Assembly (NCBI RefSeq): GCF_030317035.1
Contig: NZ_JASZYK010000002.1
Location: forward strand, 372,001 to 436,000
DNA: 64,000 nucleotides
Direction: 5' to 3'
DNA from: Variovorax sp. J22G73
Lineage (GTDB): Bacteria > Pseudomonadota > Gammaproteobacteria > Burkholderiales > Burkholderiaceae_C
The translations under genes and the position numbers were made by a program. Shown here one piece after another: positions 12,852 to 23,628 of this stretch. A model generated the notes under the pieces. It was not told where the DNA came from. It ran no database searches and saw only the letters and a list, made by a program, of their open reading frames with translations. The number at the start of each line of letters is the position of its first letter. Position 1 is the first letter of the stretch.

Positions 12852-13363
12852 CGGCGGTACGTGATTTCGGCGCGGCGGTTCTGCGCCCAGACTTCTTCAC
12901 CCGAGCCCGTAGCGGCCGGCTTTTCCTTGCCGAAGCTCACGGCTTCGATCTGGTTGTCGCTCACGCCCAGCAGGGTCAGTGCGCGGCGCACGGCTTCGGA
13001 GCGCTTCTGGCCGAGTGCCAGGTTGTACTCGCGGCCGCCGCGTTCGTCGGTGTGACCTTCGATGGAGATGCGGCGTTGCGGGTTGGCCTTCAGGAAACGG
13101 GCATGCCCGTCGATGGCCGACTGGAATTCGGGCTTGACGGTGTAGCTGTCGTAGTCGAAGTAGATGACGCGCGCGACATTCACCGGACCTTGCGCGGTGC
13201 CCGCGTTCGGATCGATGGTGACGGGCGCCACGGTGCTTGCGCCACCTTGCGAACCACCGGCGCCGGAGCGGTCGGTCACCGGCGTGTCGTTGAGCTTCGT
13301 GCCCGACGAGCAACCAGCGATGAGGGCCACGATGGCCAGCGAATAAATAGTGCGTTTCAACAT
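12848..13363 (-). CDS. pal: Peptidoglycan-associated lipoprotein Pal
   Basis: A 171-residue outer-membrane lipoprotein. The signal peptide ends in the lipobox LIAGC with C18 as the lipidated residue. A Gly/Ser/Pro linker is followed by the OmpA-like peptidoglycan-binding domain with IYFDYDSYTV and the GHTDERGGREYN signature. It links the outer membrane to the cell wall and binds TolB. It lies 25 bases after tolB in the usual order. Confidence 0.96.
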   Translation of the reverse strand: MLKRTIYSLAIVALIAGCSSGTKLNDTPVTDRSGAGGSQGGASTVAPVTIDPNAGTAQGPVNVARVIYFDYDSYTVKPEFQSAIDGHARFLKANPQRRISIEGHTDERGGREYNLALGQKRSEAVRRALTLLGVSDNQIEAVSFGKEKPAATGSGEEVWAQNRRAEITYRR

Positions 13364-13388
13364 TTCGAACTCCTCAAATAAACCTTAG

Positions 13389-14705
13389 TCATTGCTTTTG
13401 AAACGGACCCCAGTCCGGTTCTCTTATGTCTCCCGCCTGTCCTGCCAGCCGGGCCTTTATTTTTCCATCCAGCGTGGTGGTCATCAGCGCTTCACGGCCT
13501 TGCAGCTGCGTGGCGTAGACGATCAACTTGCTGTTCGGTGCAAAACTTGGACTTTCGTCGGCGCTCGTGTCCGTGATGGCATTCACGGTGCCGGTGGCCA
13601 ACTCCATCACGTGGAGTTTGAAGGCACCGCCCACACGCGAGATGTAGGCCAACCACCGGCCATCGCCGCTGACAGACGGAGAGATGTTGTAGGTGCCGCT
13701 GAAGGTCACGCGCGTCGGGTTGCCGCCGCTGGAACTCATCTTGTAGATCTGCGGCGCACCGCCGCGATCGCTCACGAAATAGATGGTGCCGCCGTCGGCC
13801 GAGTAGACCGGTTCGGTGTCGATGCTGGAGCTTTGCGTCAGGCGGCGCGGTTCGCCACCGCTGGCCGGAATGGTGAACAGCTGCGAGCCGCCGTCGCGGC
13901 TGAGCGTGACCGCCAGCGAGTTGCCATCGGGCGCCCAGGCCGGCGCGCTGTTCGAGCCCTTGAAATTCGCGAGCAGGCGGCGCTGGCCGCTGGCCACGTT
14001 GTGCACGTACACGACCGGCTTGCGCGACTCGAAGGACACGTACGCCAGCTGCTGACCGTTGGACGACCAGCAGGGCGAGATGATCGGCTCGGGGCTGGCC
14101 AGCGCGGCCTGTGCGTTCTCGCCGTCGGCATCGGCCACCCACAGCGAGTAGCGGCTGCCACCCTTGGTGACGTAGGCGATGCGCGTCGAGAAGATGCCCT
14201 TCTCGCCGGTCAGTTTCTCGTAGACGTAGTCGGCGATGCGGTGCGATGCCAGGCGCAGGTCGCCTTGCGGCACCGTGTAGCTCTGCCCCCCGAGGTCTTG
14301 CCCCTTCACCACGTCCCACAGGCGAAAGCGCACGTCGAAGCGGCCGTCGGCCAGCTTGCTGACGCTGCCCACCACGAGCGAGTCGGCGGTGCGCTGGCGC
14401 CACAGCGACAGGTCGGGGCGCGAGGCCTCGTCCAGTGCCTGGCCCGAAGCGTCGACACCGCGGAACTGGCCGCTGCGTTCCAGGTCGGCCTGGACGATGT
14501 CCGAGATCTTCTGGGGCGAGCTTTCCTGTCCCTTGAAAGGAACGAGCGCGATTGGCAACTGCGTGAGCCCGACGCCCGACACCTCGACCCGGAACTGGGC
14601 CAGTGCAGGAAGCATGGGAGTGGCAGCAAGGGCCGCAATGAGCGTGCGGCGTGCAAATAGCGATGAAGAAGGAGTTGGAATTGGAGTTGGCAACGGCTTG
14701 TTCAT
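13389..14705 (-). CDS. tolB: Tol-Pal system beta-propeller protein TolB
   Basis: A 438-residue periplasmic protein. After an N-terminal signal (ARRTLIAALAATPMLPALA) comes the TolB N-terminal alpha/beta domain and then a six-bladed propeller with repeated D-x-x-P-x-x-S-x-D-G-x-x-I/L-x-F/Y units (EPVYSADGGTIYFVSDRGG; SPSVSGDGRWLAYIS). It is first in the visible tolB-pal-cpoB-tcdA unit; tolQ/tolR/tolA are not in the window, which ends this cluster at a divergent msbA. Confidence 0.95.
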   Translation of the reverse strand: MNKPLPTPIPTPSSSLFARRTLIAALAATPMLPALAQFRVEVSGVGLTQLPIALVPFKGQESSPQKISDIVQADLERSGQFRGVDASGQALDEASRPDLSLWRQRTADSLVVGSVSKLADGRFDVRFRLWDVVKGQDLGGQSYTVPQGDLRLASHRIADYVYEKLTGEKGIFSTRIAYVTKGGSRYSLWVADADGENAQAALASPEPIISPCWSSNGQQLAYVSFESRKPVVYVHNVASGQRRLLANFKGSNSAPAWAPDGNSLAVTLSRDGGSQLFTIPASGGEPRRLTQSSSIDTEPVYSADGGTIYFVSDRGGAPQIYKMSSSGGNPTRVTFSGTYNISPSVSGDGRWLAYISRVGGAFKLHVMELATGTVNAITDTSADESPSFAPNSKLIVYATQLQGREALMTTTLDGKIKARLAGQAGDIREPDWGPFQKQ

Positions 14706-14879
14706 GCGGTTCGGAGAGGTTTCCGGCGAAAAAGTTTCTTACCGGCGTGACGGGCCACATGTTACACACTGCCCCGCAGGCGCCGTCACAAAACGTTTAT
14801 CCGGCGATACGGTCCTACACAAGCCCCTGAATGCACCTAGGGACGGCCGCTGAAAAGGCCCCCCGTAGAATCCGCCGCC

Positions 14880-16664
14880 ATGCAAGCATCCCCCGGCAGC
14901 GAGAACGCCCGCCCTCCCCTGATGCGCCGTCTGGCGCGACTCATGACATGGTTCGGCGGCTCCCGCCAGTGGTGGGCCGCGGGCCTGACCGGTGCCCTGC
15001 TGGCCGCCATCACCGAACCCCTGATGGCCGCCTTGCTCAAGCCGCTGCTCGACCGCGGCTTCAACCGCGGCCAGCTCGCCCTGTGGATCGTGCCGGCCGC
15101 CGTGCTGCTGCTGTTCGCGGTGCGCGGCCTGGCGCAGTTCATCTCTCAATATGCGCTGTCGCGCATTGCCAATGAAGGCATGCAGCGGCTGCGTCGCGTG
15201 CTGTTCGAACGGCTGATGGGCGCCGAGCTGGCGCTGTTCACGCGGCAGTCGGCCAGCGCGCTCTCCAACACCGTGGTCTACGAGGTGCAGACTGGCGCCA
15301 TGCTGCTGGTGCAGGCGCTGCTCGGGCTCACGCGCGACGGCTTCACGCTGATCGCGCTGCTCGCCTACCTCGTCTACCTGAACTGGAAGCTCACGCTCAT
15401 CGTCGCCTTCCTGGTGCCCAGCATCTCGTGGATCATGAAGGTGTTCTCCAAGCGCCTGTACCGCCTCACGCAGCAGGGCCAGCAGGCCACCGACGAGCTG
15501 GCCTACGTGGTCGAGGAAAACGTGCTCGCGCACCGCGTGGTTCGCCTGCACGGCGCCGAAGCCGCGCAGGGCCAGCGCTTCGAGCAGCTGAGCCAGCGCC
15601 TCAACCGGCTGGCCGTGAAGTCGACCATCGCGCAGGCCGCCACCACGCCGCTCACGCAGATGATGGCGTCGCTGGCGTTGTCGGTGGTGGTGATGATCGC
15701 GCTGTGGCAAAGCGGCGAACAGGGCCTGACCGTGGGTGGCTTCGTCGCGTACATCACGGCCATGCTGATGCTGATCGCGCCGATCCGCCGGCTGGCCGAC
15801 ATGGCGGCCCCCATCACGCGCGGCCTGGCCGCGCTGGAACGCGGGCTGGTGCTGATCGACGAAGTGGCGCCCGAGTCGCAGGGCAGCTTCGCGCTCGCGC
15901 ACGCCCAAGGCCGCATCGAGCTGCGCAACGTGCAGGTCAACTACCGCGGCGCCGACGAGCAGCGCGCGCTCGACGGCGTCAACCTCACCATCGAGCCCGG
16001 CCAGGTCGTGGCCTTCGTCGGCCCATCGGGCTCGGGCAAGACCACGCTGGTCAACCTGCTGCCGCGCTTCGTGCAGCCCAGCGGCGGCCAGGTGCTGCTC
16101 GACGGCCACGACACCAGCGAGTGGGAGCTCAAGAGCCTGCGCGCGCAGTTCGCCATGGTGAGCCAGGACGTGGTGATGCTCAACGAGACGCTGGCCGCCA
16201 ACGTGGCGCTGGGCTCGGAAATCGACCGCGAGCGCGTGCTGCAATGCATTGCCGCCGCCAACCTGAGTTCGCACGTCGCGAGCCTGCCCCAGGGCATCGA
16301 CACCGTGCTGGGCCACAACGCCACGCAGCTGTCGGGCGGCCAGCGCCAGCGCCTGGCCATTGCGCGCGCGCTGTACAAGAACGCGCCGGTGCTGCTGCTC
16401 GACGAGGCCACCTCGGCGCTGGACACCGAGTCCGAGCGGCTGGTGCAGGACGCCCTGCAGCGCCTGATGCAGAACCGCACCACGCTGATCGTCGCCCACC
16501 GCCTGTCGACCATCCAGCACGCCGACCGCATCATCGTGATGGAGCAAGGCCGCATCGCGGAGCAAGGCAGCCACGAGCAGCTGATGGCGCTGGACGGGCT
16601 CTATGCGCGGCTGCAGACGCTGGCGGTGCGCAGCGCCACGCCGGGGCAGGACCCGACGCTCTAG
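14880..16664 (+). CDS. msbA: Lipid A export ABC transporter MsbA
   Basis: A 594-residue half-transporter with an N-terminal six-helix membrane domain and a C-terminal ATPase. Walker [10 protein letters not shown] starts near residue 380, the ABC signature [15 protein letters not shown] near 484, and Walker [13 protein letters not shown] near 505. It flips lipid A-core across the inner membrane. It is divergent from tolB (174 bases between them) and convergent with rng, with only two bases between the stop codons. Confidence 0.9.
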   Translation: MQASPGSENARPPLMRRLARLMTWFGGSRQWWAAGLTGALLAAITEPLMAALLKPLLDRGFNRGQLALWIVPAAVLLLFAVRGLAQFISQYALSRIANEGMQRLRRVLFERLMGAELALFTRQSASALSNTVVYEVQTGAMLLVQALLGLTRDGFTLIALLAYLVYLNWKLTLIVAFLVPSISWIMKVFSKRLYRLTQQGQQATDELAYVVEENVLAHRVVRLHGAEAAQGQRFEQLSQRLNRLAVKSTIAQAATTPLTQMMASLALSVVVMIALWQSGEQGLTVGGFVAYITAMLMLIAPIRRLADMAAPITRGLAALERGLVLIDEVAPESQGSFALAHAQGRIELRNVQVNYRGADEQRALDGVNLTIEPGQVVAFVGPSGSGKTTLVNLLPRFVQPSGGQVLLDGHDTSEWELKSLRAQFAMVSQDVVMLNETLAANVALGSEIDRERVLQCIAAANLSSHVASLPQGIDTVLGHNATQLSGGQRQRLAIARALYKNAPVLLLDEATSALDTESERLVQDALQRLMQNRTTLIVAHRLSTIQHADRIIVMEQGRIAEQGSHEQLMALDGLYARLQTLAVRSATPGQDPTL

Positions 16665-16666
16665 GG

Positions 16667-18193
16667 CTACAGCAGCACGATGTCGTACTGTCCCTGCCCG
16701 ATCGCGGGCTCGGACTGCAGCGAAATCGGCTTCCCGATGAAGTCGCTCAACCCCGCCAGGTGCTGGCTTTCCTCGTCGAGGAACAGCTCGATCACCTGCG
16801 GCGACGACACGATGCGGAACTCGCGCGGCGTGAACTGCCGGGCCTCGCGCAAGATCTCGCGCATGACGTCGTAGGCCACGCTGCGCGCGGTCTTCACGAT
16901 GCCCTGCCCGCTGCAGGCCACGCAGGGCTCGCACAGCATGTGGGCCAGCGATTCGCGGGTGCGCTTGCGCGTCATCTCGACCAGCCCGAGCTGCGAGAAA
17001 CCGCCCGCCGTGGTCTTCACGCGGTCACGCGCGAGCTGCTTGCGGAACTCGCCCAGCACCTGCTCGCGGTGGTCGTCGCGCGCCATGTCGATGAAGTCGA
17101 CGATGATGATTCCGCCCAGGTTGCGCAGGCGCAGCTGCCGTGCTATGGCCTGCGCCGCCTCGAGGTTGGTCTTGAAGATGGTGTCGTCGAAATTGCGCGC
17201 GCCGACGAAGCCGCCGGTGTTCACGTCGACGGTAGTCAGCGCCTCGGTCTGGTCGACCACGAGGTAGCCGCCCGACTTGAGCTCCACGCGCCGTCCCAGC
17301 GCCTTGGCGATTTCCTCGTCGACCGAATACAAGTCGAAGATCGGCCGCTCGCCCTTGTAGTGCTGCAGCTTGCCCGCGGCCTTCGGCATGAATTCGAGAC
17401 CGAACTTCAGCAGCACCTCGAACTGCTCGCGCGAGTCGATGCGGATGGTCTGCGTGTCTTCGCTGGTCATGTCGCGCAGCACGCGCTGCAGCAGGCTCAA
17501 GTCCTGGTGCAGCAGCGACATCGCGGGCATGCGCATGGAGGCGTCGCGAATGCGCGACCAGGTCTTGCGCAGGTAGCCGATGTCTTCGGCCAGCTCGGGG
17601 TCGCTGGAGTCTTCGCCGTTGGTGCGCAGGATGAAGCCGCCGGTGTTGGCCGGCACCACGCCGCCGCTGTCGGCCGCCGCCGCGGCCTCGATCAGCGCCA
17701 GCATGCGGGTGCGCAGCGACTCGCGCTGGTCCGACGGAATCTTCTGCGACACGCCGATGTGGTTGTCCTGCGGCAGGAACACCAGCAGCCGGCCGGCGAT
17801 GCTGATCTGCGTGGACAGCCGCGCGCCCTTGGTGCCGATGGGGTCCTTGATGACCTGCACCAGCAGCGACTGGCCTTCGAACACCTGCTTCTCGATCGGC
17901 ACCATGGGTCCGCCGTTGCGGTGGTCGCGCTCGGGCGCGGGCGCGCTCGGGCGCGAGCCCGGCGTGAACGGCGCGACGATGTCGGCCACGTGCAGGAAGG
18001 CGGTGCGCTCCAGGCCGATGTCGATGAAGGCCGACTGCATGCCCGGCAGCACGCGCGACACCTTGCCCAGGTAGATGTTGCCGACCAACCCGCGCTCGAG
18101 CGTGCGCTCGACGTGCAGCTCTTGCACCGCGCCGTGCTCGACCAGCGCCACACGGGTCTCCTGCGGGGACCAGTTGATCAGGATGTCTTGCAT
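16667..18193 (-). CDS. rng: Ribonuclease G
   Basis: A 508-residue endoribonuclease acting on 16S rRNA maturation and mRNA decay. The S1 domain (LVGNIYLGKVSRVLPGMQSAFIDIG), the DNase I-like catalytic part with VDVNTGGFVG and IIIVDFIDM, and the zinc-link-type CEPCVACSGQG are all visible, and the long C-terminal scaffold of RNase E is missing. The ATG at 18193 (MQDILINWSPQETRVAL) is the family start; the frame stays open upstream into maf. It ends the purD-to-rng operon. Confidence 0.95.
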   Translation of the reverse strand: MQDILINWSPQETRVALVEHGAVQELHVERTLERGLVGNIYLGKVSRVLPGMQSAFIDIGLERTAFLHVADIVAPFTPGSRPSAPAPERDHRNGGPMVPIEKQVFEGQSLLVQVIKDPIGTKGARLSTQISIAGRLLVFLPQDNHIGVSQKIPSDQRESLRTRMLALIEAAAAADSGGVVPANTGGFILRTNGEDSSDPELAEDIGYLRKTWSRIRDASMRMPAMSLLHQDLSLLQRVLRDMTSEDTQTIRIDSREQFEVLLKFGLEFMPKAAGKLQHYKGERPIFDLYSVDEEIAKALGRRVELKSGGYLVVDQTEALTTVDVNTGGFVGARNFDDTIFKTNLEAAQAIARQLRLRNLGGIIIVDFIDMARDDHREQVLGEFRKQLARDRVKTTAGGFSQLGLVEMTRKRTRESLAHMLCEPCVACSGQGIVKTARSVAYDVMREILREARQFTPREFRIVSSPQVIELFLDEESQHLAGLSDFIGKPISLQSEPAIGQGQYDIVLL

Positions 18194-18200
18194 GGAATTC

Positions 18201-18803
18201 TTAGGTAGTAAAACCGGCGCCTCGAAGCAGCTCTGCGGTCTCGAACATGGGAAGGCCCATGATGCCCGAATAGGACCCGCTGATGTGCTCGATGAAGGCG
18301 GCCGCGGCGCCCTGGATCGCATAGGCCCCGGCCTTGCCCAGCGGCTCGCCGCTGTGCGCGTAGCGCGCGACCTGCGCGTCGGTGATCTTGGCGAAGCGCA
18401 CGCGCGAGACGCTGAGCGCCGCGAAACGCTGCGCGCCGTGCTGCAGCGCCACCGCGGTCAGCACGCGGTGCGTGGCGCCTGAGAGCAGCAGCAGCATGCG
18501 CGCCGCGTCCTGCTCGTCCTCGGGCTTGCCGAGAATGGTGCGGCCCAGCGCCACCGTGGTGTCGGCGCAAAGCACCGGCGCCTTGGCCAGGCCGCGGCGG
18601 TGCAGGCGCGCCACGGCGGCGTCGAGCTTGAGCGCGGTCACGCGCTGCACGTAGGTGGCGGGCGCCTCGTTGGGCAGCACGGCTTCGAGCGATTCGGCGT
18701 CTTCGCTGGCATCGGCCAGCAGCAGCGCATGGCGAACGCCGAGTTGGCCGAGCAGCTGGGCGCGGCGCGGGCTTTGCGAGGCGAGGTAGATGAAGTCCGG
18801 CAA
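18201..18803 (-). CDS. maf: Maf-family nucleoside triphosphate pyrophosphatase
   Basis: A 200-residue enzyme hydrolysing nucleotide triphosphates (dTTP/UTP or modified pyrimidines) to monophosphates. It has the N-terminal [12 protein letters not shown] signature, CADTTVALG around residue 78, and [28 protein letters not shown] near the end, the classic Maf motifs. It lies eight bases upstream of rng and four bases after the PhyH gene. Confidence 0.93.
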   Translation of the reverse strand: MPDFIYLASQSPRRAQLLGQLGVRHALLLADASEDAESLEAVLPNEAPATYVQRVTALKLDAAVARLHRRGLAKAPVLCADTTVALGRTILGKPEDEQDAARMLLLLSGATHRVLTAVALQHGAQRFAALSVSRVRFAKITDAQVARYAHSGEPLGKAGAYAIQGAAAAFIEHISGSYSGIMGLPMFETAELLRGAGFTT

Positions 18804-18806
18804 GGT

Positions 18807-19523
18807 TCAGTTCTCCTGGTGCGGCGGCGGGCTGCCGGCCACTGTGCGGTTCCAGACCAGGCCGTGCGGCAGGCGTTCGGGTCCGAATAGAAAGTGAAGC
18901 ACGCGCCGCCGCGCAGGCGACCGGGCGCGCGACGATGCGTGCAGCAGCAAGGGGCGCATCAGCAAGGCGTCGCCGCGTGCGGCAGTGCAGATGGTTTCGC
19001 CATGCGCGCTGCGCAGGGCCTGCGCCGCGTCAGCGTCCAGGCGCCCCGCGCGATGGCTGCCTGGCACGACGCGCAAGGGACCGGCATCGGCCCCGCAATC
19101 GTCGAGGTGCACGCGCACGGCCAGCAGCGATTGCAGCACGTCGACCGGCGGCTGCACATAGGGCTCGCCTTCTTTCAACACGCTCGCCATGCCATTGGCC
19201 GACGCGGGAATCGAGGTGTCCTGGTGCAGCGCGACGAGCCAGTTCTTGTCGGCCGTCTTGTCGAACAAGGTGCACTGCACCGCGACCGAAGCCGTGTCGA
19301 GCAGGCCCAGGGCGGTCAATCGGGTGTTCAGCCAGGCCGCCATTGCCAGGCATTGCGGATGGGCGAGCAGGTTGCGGCTGCCTGCGGACTGGCCGAGCCA
19401 GCGGTCGAGCGATTGCGACGTCTCGTCGAGCAGATCGGGTGGCAACAACGCCGGATGCAACGTCGACAAAAGCGCGTGCCCCTTTTCCTCCAGCCACGCA
19501 GCCTGCCCGTCGGCGCCTGTCAT
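18807..19523 (-). CDS. Phytanoyl-CoA dioxygenase (PhyH) family protein
   Basis: A 238-residue predicted Fe(II)/2-oxoglutarate oxygenase. The iron-binding H-x-D is seen in [10 protein letters not shown] and the distal His and 2-oxoglutarate Arg in [20 protein letters not shown]. Residues between ([27 protein letters not shown]) are typical of PhyH enzymes acting on small molecules. The ATG at 19523 overlaps the rlmH stop (ATGA). It sits inside an operon of housekeeping genes; the substrate is unknown. Confidence 0.85.
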   Translation of the reverse strand: MTGADGQAAWLEEKGHALLSTLHPALLPPDLLDETSQSLDRWLGQSAGSRNLLAHPQCLAMAAWLNTRLTALGLLDTASVAVQCTLFDKTADKNWLVALHQDTSIPASANGMASVLKEGEPYVQPPVDVLQSLLAVRVHLDDCGADAGPLRVVPGSHRAGRLDADAAQALRSAHGETICTAARGDALLMRPLLLHASSRARSPARRRVLHFLFGPERLPHGLVWNRTVAGSPPPHQEN

Positions 19524-19987
19524 TCGCGGTGGTAAGGATGACCCGCGTTGACCGACCATGCCCGGTACAGCTGCTCCACCAGCAGCACCCGCGCCATCGC
19601 GTGCGGCAGCGTCAGGTCGGACAGGCGGATGCGCTCGTGCGCCGCGGCCTTGAAGGCCGGGTCGAGGCCGTCGGGGCCGCCGATGACCAGGGCGACGTCG
19701 TCACCCTCGCCTTGCCAGGTCTGCAGCCGCGAGGCGAGCGCCTTGGTGGTCAGCGCCGTGCCGCGCTCGTCGAGCGCCACGATGCGCATGCCGCGCGCAA
19801 TGGCGCCCTCGATGCGTTCACGCTCGGCCGCGTACAGCGTTTCCAGGGTCTTGGAGCCGCGCGGCTCCGTCTTGACGGCGCGCAGCTCGAGCTTGAGCTC
19901 GGGCGGGAAGCGCTTGGCGTAGTCGTCCCAGGCGGTCTGCGCCCAATCGGGCATGCGCTGCCCGACGGCGACCACCAGGAGCTTCAT
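19520..19987 (-). CDS. rlmH: 23S rRNA pseudouridine-1915 N3-methyltransferase RlmH
   Basis: A 155-residue SPOUT methyltransferase (start [15 protein letters not shown]). [25 protein letters not shown] and the C-terminal knot region ending [15 protein letters not shown] are the family signatures. It modifies helix 69 of 23S rRNA. The ATG at 19987 overlaps the rsfS stop, in the conserved nadD-rsfS-rlmH order. Confidence 0.96.
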   Translation of the reverse strand: MKLLVVAVGQRMPDWAQTAWDDYAKRFPPELKLELRAVKTEPRGSKTLETLYAAERERIEGAIARGMRIVALDERGTALTTKALASRLQTWQGEGDDVALVIGGPDGLDPAFKAAAHERIRLSDLTLPHAMARVLLVEQLYRAWSVNAGHPYHRE

Positions 19988-20733
19988 GCGCGGCGGGCGG
20001 GTGCCTTCTTGGCAGGCGCCTTCTTGGCTGCCGCGGGCCGGGCTGCCGCCGGCTTGGAGGCCGCGGACTTGGCAGCAACCTTCTTGGCGGCGGGCTTGCC
20101 CACCACCTTGACGGGCACGCGCGCGGTGGTGCCCGTCTTGCGGGCGGGCGCCTTCCTGGCTGCGGTCTTGGCGGCCGTATTGCCGGCCGTCTTGGAAGTC
20201 AGCTTGCGGGCCGGTGCCTTGGCGGCCTTGGCTTCTTGCTCCGCCGCGCGGATGGCGGTCTTGGCGGCGCTCGAGCGGCGCAGCGTCGGTTCCTTGGCGG
20301 CGGGCTTCTTCTTGCCCGTGGGCTCGTCGGCCACCGACGAACTGGTCGACGCGGCCGGCTTGGCGGCGCCGAGCTTGGCGCGCACCGGCTTGTCGCCCCA
20401 GATCTCTTCCAGGTGGTAGTACTGGCGGATGGCGGGCTGCATGATGTGCGCCACGGCGGCGCCGCAGTCCACGATGATCCACTCGCCGTTTTCCTCGCCC
20501 TCGATGCGTGGCTTGCCGAAACCGGCTTCGCGCACCGCGTCACGCACGCTGGCGGCCAGCGCCTTGGTCTGGCGGTTGGAGGTGCCCGACGCCACGATCA
20601 CGCGCTCGAACAGCGGCGACAGATGTTCTGTGTCGAATACCTGGATGTCCTGCGCCTTGACGTCTTCGAGACCATCGATGATGGCTCGCTGGAGTTTCTG
20701 GGTGTCTTTCTTGGCGGCGGCTTCAGTGGTCAT
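19984..20733 (-). CDS. rsfS: Ribosomal silencing factor RsfS with a histone H1-like C-terminal tail
   Basis: The first 120 residues are a typical RsfS/Iojap domain ([51 protein letters not shown]...[12 protein letters not shown]), which binds L14 and blocks subunit joining in starvation. Residues about 121-249 are a low-complexity Lys/Ala/Pro/Arg tail with repeated AAKK, APARK and PAKK units. Typical RsfS proteins end near residue 105-130, so the tail doubles the length. It would be highly basic and could bind RNA or DNA; this is inference. Confidence 0.93.
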   Translation of the reverse strand: MTTEAAAKKDTQKLQRAIIDGLEDVKAQDIQVFDTEHLSPLFERVIVASGTSNRQTKALAASVRDAVREAGFGKPRIEGEENGEWIIVDCGAAVAHIMQPAIRQYYHLEEIWGDKPVRAKLGAAKPAASTSSSVADEPTGKKKPAAKEPTLRRSSAAKTAIRAAEQEAKAAKAPARKLTSKTAGNTAAKTAARKAPARKTGTTARVPVKVVGKPAAKKVAAKSAASKPAAARPAAAKKAPAKKAPARRA

Positions 20734-21362
20734 CAGGCAGAGCGGTAGAGGTGGTGTTGGTCAATATAGCGTGCAACGGAGGGCGGAACCAGCGAGGAAA
20801 TGTCCACGCCCAGTGCCGCGCGCCGCCGAACTTCGGTGGCGCTGGTGTCCATGAGTGGCAATTCGAGCGCCTCGAAACGCGCGCCCGCCGGGAGGCCGGG
20901 CAGCATTTTCGGATCAAAACGAGCAGTGTCGCCCGTCGATAGTGCGCGATACGCTACAGAAACGATAGCAGTGCGGAGTATATCCTGCCAGCCGTGCCAG
21001 CTCGGCAGGGCCGTTGCCTGGTCGGCGCCCATGATCAACACGAGCTGTGCGCCGGGCTGTTCGCGCTGCAGTTCGTGCAGGGTGTCGAGCGTATAGGTGG
21101 GGCCGTCGCGCAACACTTCGCGGCTATCGACCACGACGGTGCCCTGGAGCCCGGCGAACGCCAGCCGCGTCATCGCGAGGCGGTCTTCCTTCGGTGTGAG
21201 CGTGCGGCTCTTGTGCCAGGCCTGCCCCGTGGGAATGACGTGCAGCTCGGCCAGGTCGAGCTGCGCCAACGCGGCCTCGGCCAACGCCACATGGGCGTTG
21301 TGCGGTGGGTCGAACGCACCACCGAAAACACCGATGCGCGCAGCCTTGCCGGAAGCGTTCAC
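20733..21362 (-). CDS. nadD: Nicotinate-nucleotide adenylyltransferase NadD
   Basis: A 209-residue enzyme that adenylates nicotinate mononucleotide in NAD synthesis. The nucleotidyltransferase motif [15 protein letters not shown] is near the N-terminus and the ISSTxxR-type motif appears as [11 protein letters not shown] near the end. The start is taken as the GTG at 21362, which overlaps the hemF stop (GTGA); a longer frame into hemF lacks support. It overlaps rsfS by a TGATG junction. Confidence 0.93.
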   Translation of the reverse strand: MNASGKAARIGVFGGAFDPPHNAHVALAEAALAQLDLAELHVIPTGQAWHKSRTLTPKEDRLAMTRLAFAGLQGTVVVDSREVLRDGPTYTLDTLHELQREQPGAQLVLIMGADQATALPSWHGWQDILRTAIVSVAYRALSTGDTARFDPKMLPGLPAGARFEALELPLMDTSATEVRRRAALGVDISSLVPPSVARYIDQHHLYRSA

Positions 21363-22276
21363 AGCCAGTCGCGCCGCACGATGAAGTCGCTGTACAGCGC
21401 GGCTTCGGGGCTGCCCGCCTCGGGCTGTTGCTGGTAGGCCCAGCTCGCCAGCGGCGGCATCGACAGCAGGATCGATTCGGTGCGCCCGCCGGACTGCAGC
21501 CCGAAGTGCGTGCCGCGGTCCCACACCAGGTTGAACTCGACGTAGCGGCCGCGGCGGTAGAGCTGGAAGTTGCGCTCCCGCTCGGTGTAGGCCATGTCGC
21601 GCCGACGTTCAACGAGCGGCAGGTACGCCGGCAGAAAGCCGTCGCCCACCGAGCGCATCAGCGCGAAGCCGTTGTCGAAGCCGCCTTCGGAAAAGTCGTC
21701 GAAGAAGATGCCACCCACGCCGCGTTGCTCGTTGCGGTGCTTCAAGAAGAAATACTCGTCGCACCATGTCTTGAAGCGCGGGTACTTGTCTTCTCCGAAC
21801 GGCGCGAGCGCGTCGCGGCAAGCCGTGTGGAAGTGCACCGCGTCTTCCTCGAAGCCGTAGCAAGGCGTGAGGTCCATGCCGCCGCCGAACCAGCAGACCG
21901 GCTCGCCACCGTCGGGCAATGCGGCGAGCATGCGCACGTTCATGTGAACGATGGGCACGTAAGGGTTGCGCGGGTGGAACACCAGCGACACGCCCATCGC
22001 CTCGAAGGGCGCGCCCGACAGCTCGGGCCGGTTCTGCGTGGCCGAAGGCGGCAGCCTCGGGCCGCGCACCTGCGAGAAGCCGCACCCCGCGCGCTCGAAG
22101 AGTTCGCCGCCTTCGAGGATGCAGGTGAGCCCCTGGCCTTGCAGCGGCTCGCCCGGCGCCTTCTGCCAGGCATCGCGAACGCAGGTGCCGCCATCGGCCT
22201 GCTCGACCGCCGCGACGATCGACTGCTGCAGTCCGCGCAGGTAGTCGCCGACAGCGGCCGGGTCGGTGTGCTGCAT
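21359..22276 (-). CDS. hemF: Oxygen-dependent coproporphyrinogen III oxidase HemF
   Basis: A 305-residue enzyme that decarboxylates coproporphyrinogen III to protoporphyrinogen IX in haem synthesis using O2. [46 protein letters not shown] and [27 protein letters not shown] are diagnostic. The ATG at 22276 overlaps the purD stop (TGATG). It is part of the purD-hemF-nadD-rsfS-rlmH run. Confidence 0.97.
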   Translation of the reverse strand: MQHTDPAAVGDYLRGLQQSIVAAVEQADGGTCVRDAWQKAPGEPLQGQGLTCILEGGELFERAGCGFSQVRGPRLPPSATQNRPELSGAPFEAMGVSLVFHPRNPYVPIVHMNVRMLAALPDGGEPVCWFGGGMDLTPCYGFEEDAVHFHTACRDALAPFGEDKYPRFKTWCDEYFFLKHRNEQRGVGGIFFDDFSEGGFDNGFALMRSVGDGFLPAYLPLVERRRDMAYTERERNFQLYRRGRYVEFNLVWDRGTHFGLQSGGRTESILLSMPPLASWAYQQQPEAGSPEAALYSDFIVRRDWL

Positions 22277-23574
22277 CAGGCGCTGGGGGTGTTGCGCGCG
22301 TGGAGCGCGCGGAATCCGATGTCCTTGCGGTACTGCGCGCCGTCGAAATTGACGCGCGCCGCCACCTCGTACACACGCTGCTGCGCGAGCTTCACGCTGT
22401 CGGCCAGCACGGTCACGCAAAGCACGCGGCCGCCGCTGGTCTTGAGCTCGCCGTTTTCCAGCGTGGTGCCGGCATGGAACACCACCGCGTCGGGCGTCTC
22501 GGCCGGAATGCCGGTGATGCGGTCGCCCTTGCGCGGCGAGAGCGGGTAGCCATGCGCGGCCATGACCACGCCCAGCGCCACGCGGCGGTCCCACTGCAGC
22601 TCGACCTGGTCGAGCGTGCCGTCGGTGGCGTGCCAGAACACCTCGAACAGGTCGGACTTCAGGCGCATCATGATCGGCTGCGTCTCGGGGTCGCCCATGC
22701 GGCAGTTGAACTCCAGCGTCTTCGGGTGGCCGGCCGCGTCGATCATCAGGCCGGCGTACAGGAAGCCGGTGTACGGAATGCCGTCCTTCTCCATGCCGCG
22801 GATGGTCGGAAGGATGATTTCGCGCATCGCGCGCGCATGCACCTCGGCGGTGACCACCGGCGCGGGCGAATACGCGCCCATGCCGCCGGTGTTGGGGCCT
22901 TCGTCGTTGTCGAGCAGGCGCTTGTGGTCCTGGCTGGTGGCCAGGGCGGTCACGTTCTTGCCGTCGCACAGCACGATGAAGCTGGCTTCCTCGCCCTGCA
23001 GGAACTCTTCGATGACGACACGCGCACCGCCCTCGTTGTGCGACACGCCGAACTTGTTGTCGACCAGCATGAAGTCGACCGCCTCGTGCGCTTCCTGCGC
23101 GGTCATGGCAACCACCACGCCCTTGCCGGCAGCCAGGCCGTCGGCCTTGACGACGATGGGCGCGCCCTTGGCGTCGATGTACGCGTGCGCCGCGGCGGCG
23201 TCGGTGAAGGCCTCGTACTCGGCCGTCGGGATCTTGTGGCGCTTCATGAACGCCTTGGAAAACGCCTTGGAGCTCTCGAGCTGCGCGGCCGCCTGCGTCG
23301 GGCCGAAGATGCGCAGGCCGTGCGCACGAAACTCGTCCACCACGCCCGCCGCCAGCGGCGCCTCGGGGCCGACCACGGTCAGCGCGATCTTTTCCTTGAT
23401 GGCCCACTCGCGCAGCGCGGCGGGCTCGGTGATGTCGATGCAGTCGTAGCGCGTGTCGGTGGCGGTGCCGCCGTTGCCGGGCGCCACGTACACGCGGCTC
23501 ACCCGCGTGGCCTGCGACAGACGCCACGCCAGAGCGTGTTCACGGCCCCCTCCTCCAATTACCAGTACCTTCAT
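22276..23574 (-). CDS. purD: Phosphoribosylamine-glycine ligase PurD
   Basis: A 432-residue ATP-grasp enzyme making glycinamide ribonucleotide in purine synthesis. It begins [17 protein letters not shown] and holds the ATP-grasp segments ([35 protein letters not shown]) and the [14 protein letters not shown] signature. It is the first gene of the long minus-strand operon, 54 bases after yebC. Confidence 0.97.
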   Translation of the reverse strand: MKVLVIGGGGREHALAWRLSQATRVSRVYVAPGNGGTATDTRYDCIDITEPAALREWAIKEKIALTVVGPEAPLAAGVVDEFRAHGLRIFGPTQAAAQLESSKAFSKAFMKRHKIPTAEYEAFTDAAAAHAYIDAKGAPIVVKADGLAAGKGVVVAMTAQEAHEAVDFMLVDNKFGVSHNEGGARVVIEEFLQGEEASFIVLCDGKNVTALATSQDHKRLLDNDEGPNTGGMGAYSPAPVVTAEVHARAMREIILPTIRGMEKDGIPYTGFLYAGLMIDAAGHPKTLEFNCRMGDPETQPIMMRLKSDLFEVFWHATDGTLDQVELQWDRRVALGVVMAAHGYPLSPRKGDRITGIPAETPDAVVFHAGTTLENGELKTSGGRVLCVTVLADSVKLAQQRVYEVAARVNFDGAQYRKDIGFRALHARNTPSA

Positions 23575-23628
23575 TCGCGGGCCTTCATTTCTCTCTGAGA
23601 TTCAAAACAATCACGGGTGCCGACTCGA

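Noticed and set aside
11337..13055. A 572-codon plus-strand frame across tcdA, cpoB and pal
   Set aside because: Antisense shadow of three well-recognised genes; composition is skewed and no ribosome binding site was seen.
15428..18208. A 926-codon open frame on the plus strand across msbA and rng
   Set aside because: It lies in another frame of msbA and antisense to rng, is Arg/Ala/Pro-rich with no family pattern, and both real genes are unmistakable. Long false frames are common in this high-GC DNA.
22300..23598. A 432-codon plus-strand frame opposite purD
   Set aside because: His/Val/Arg-rich mirror of the purD coding strand without a recognisable domain.
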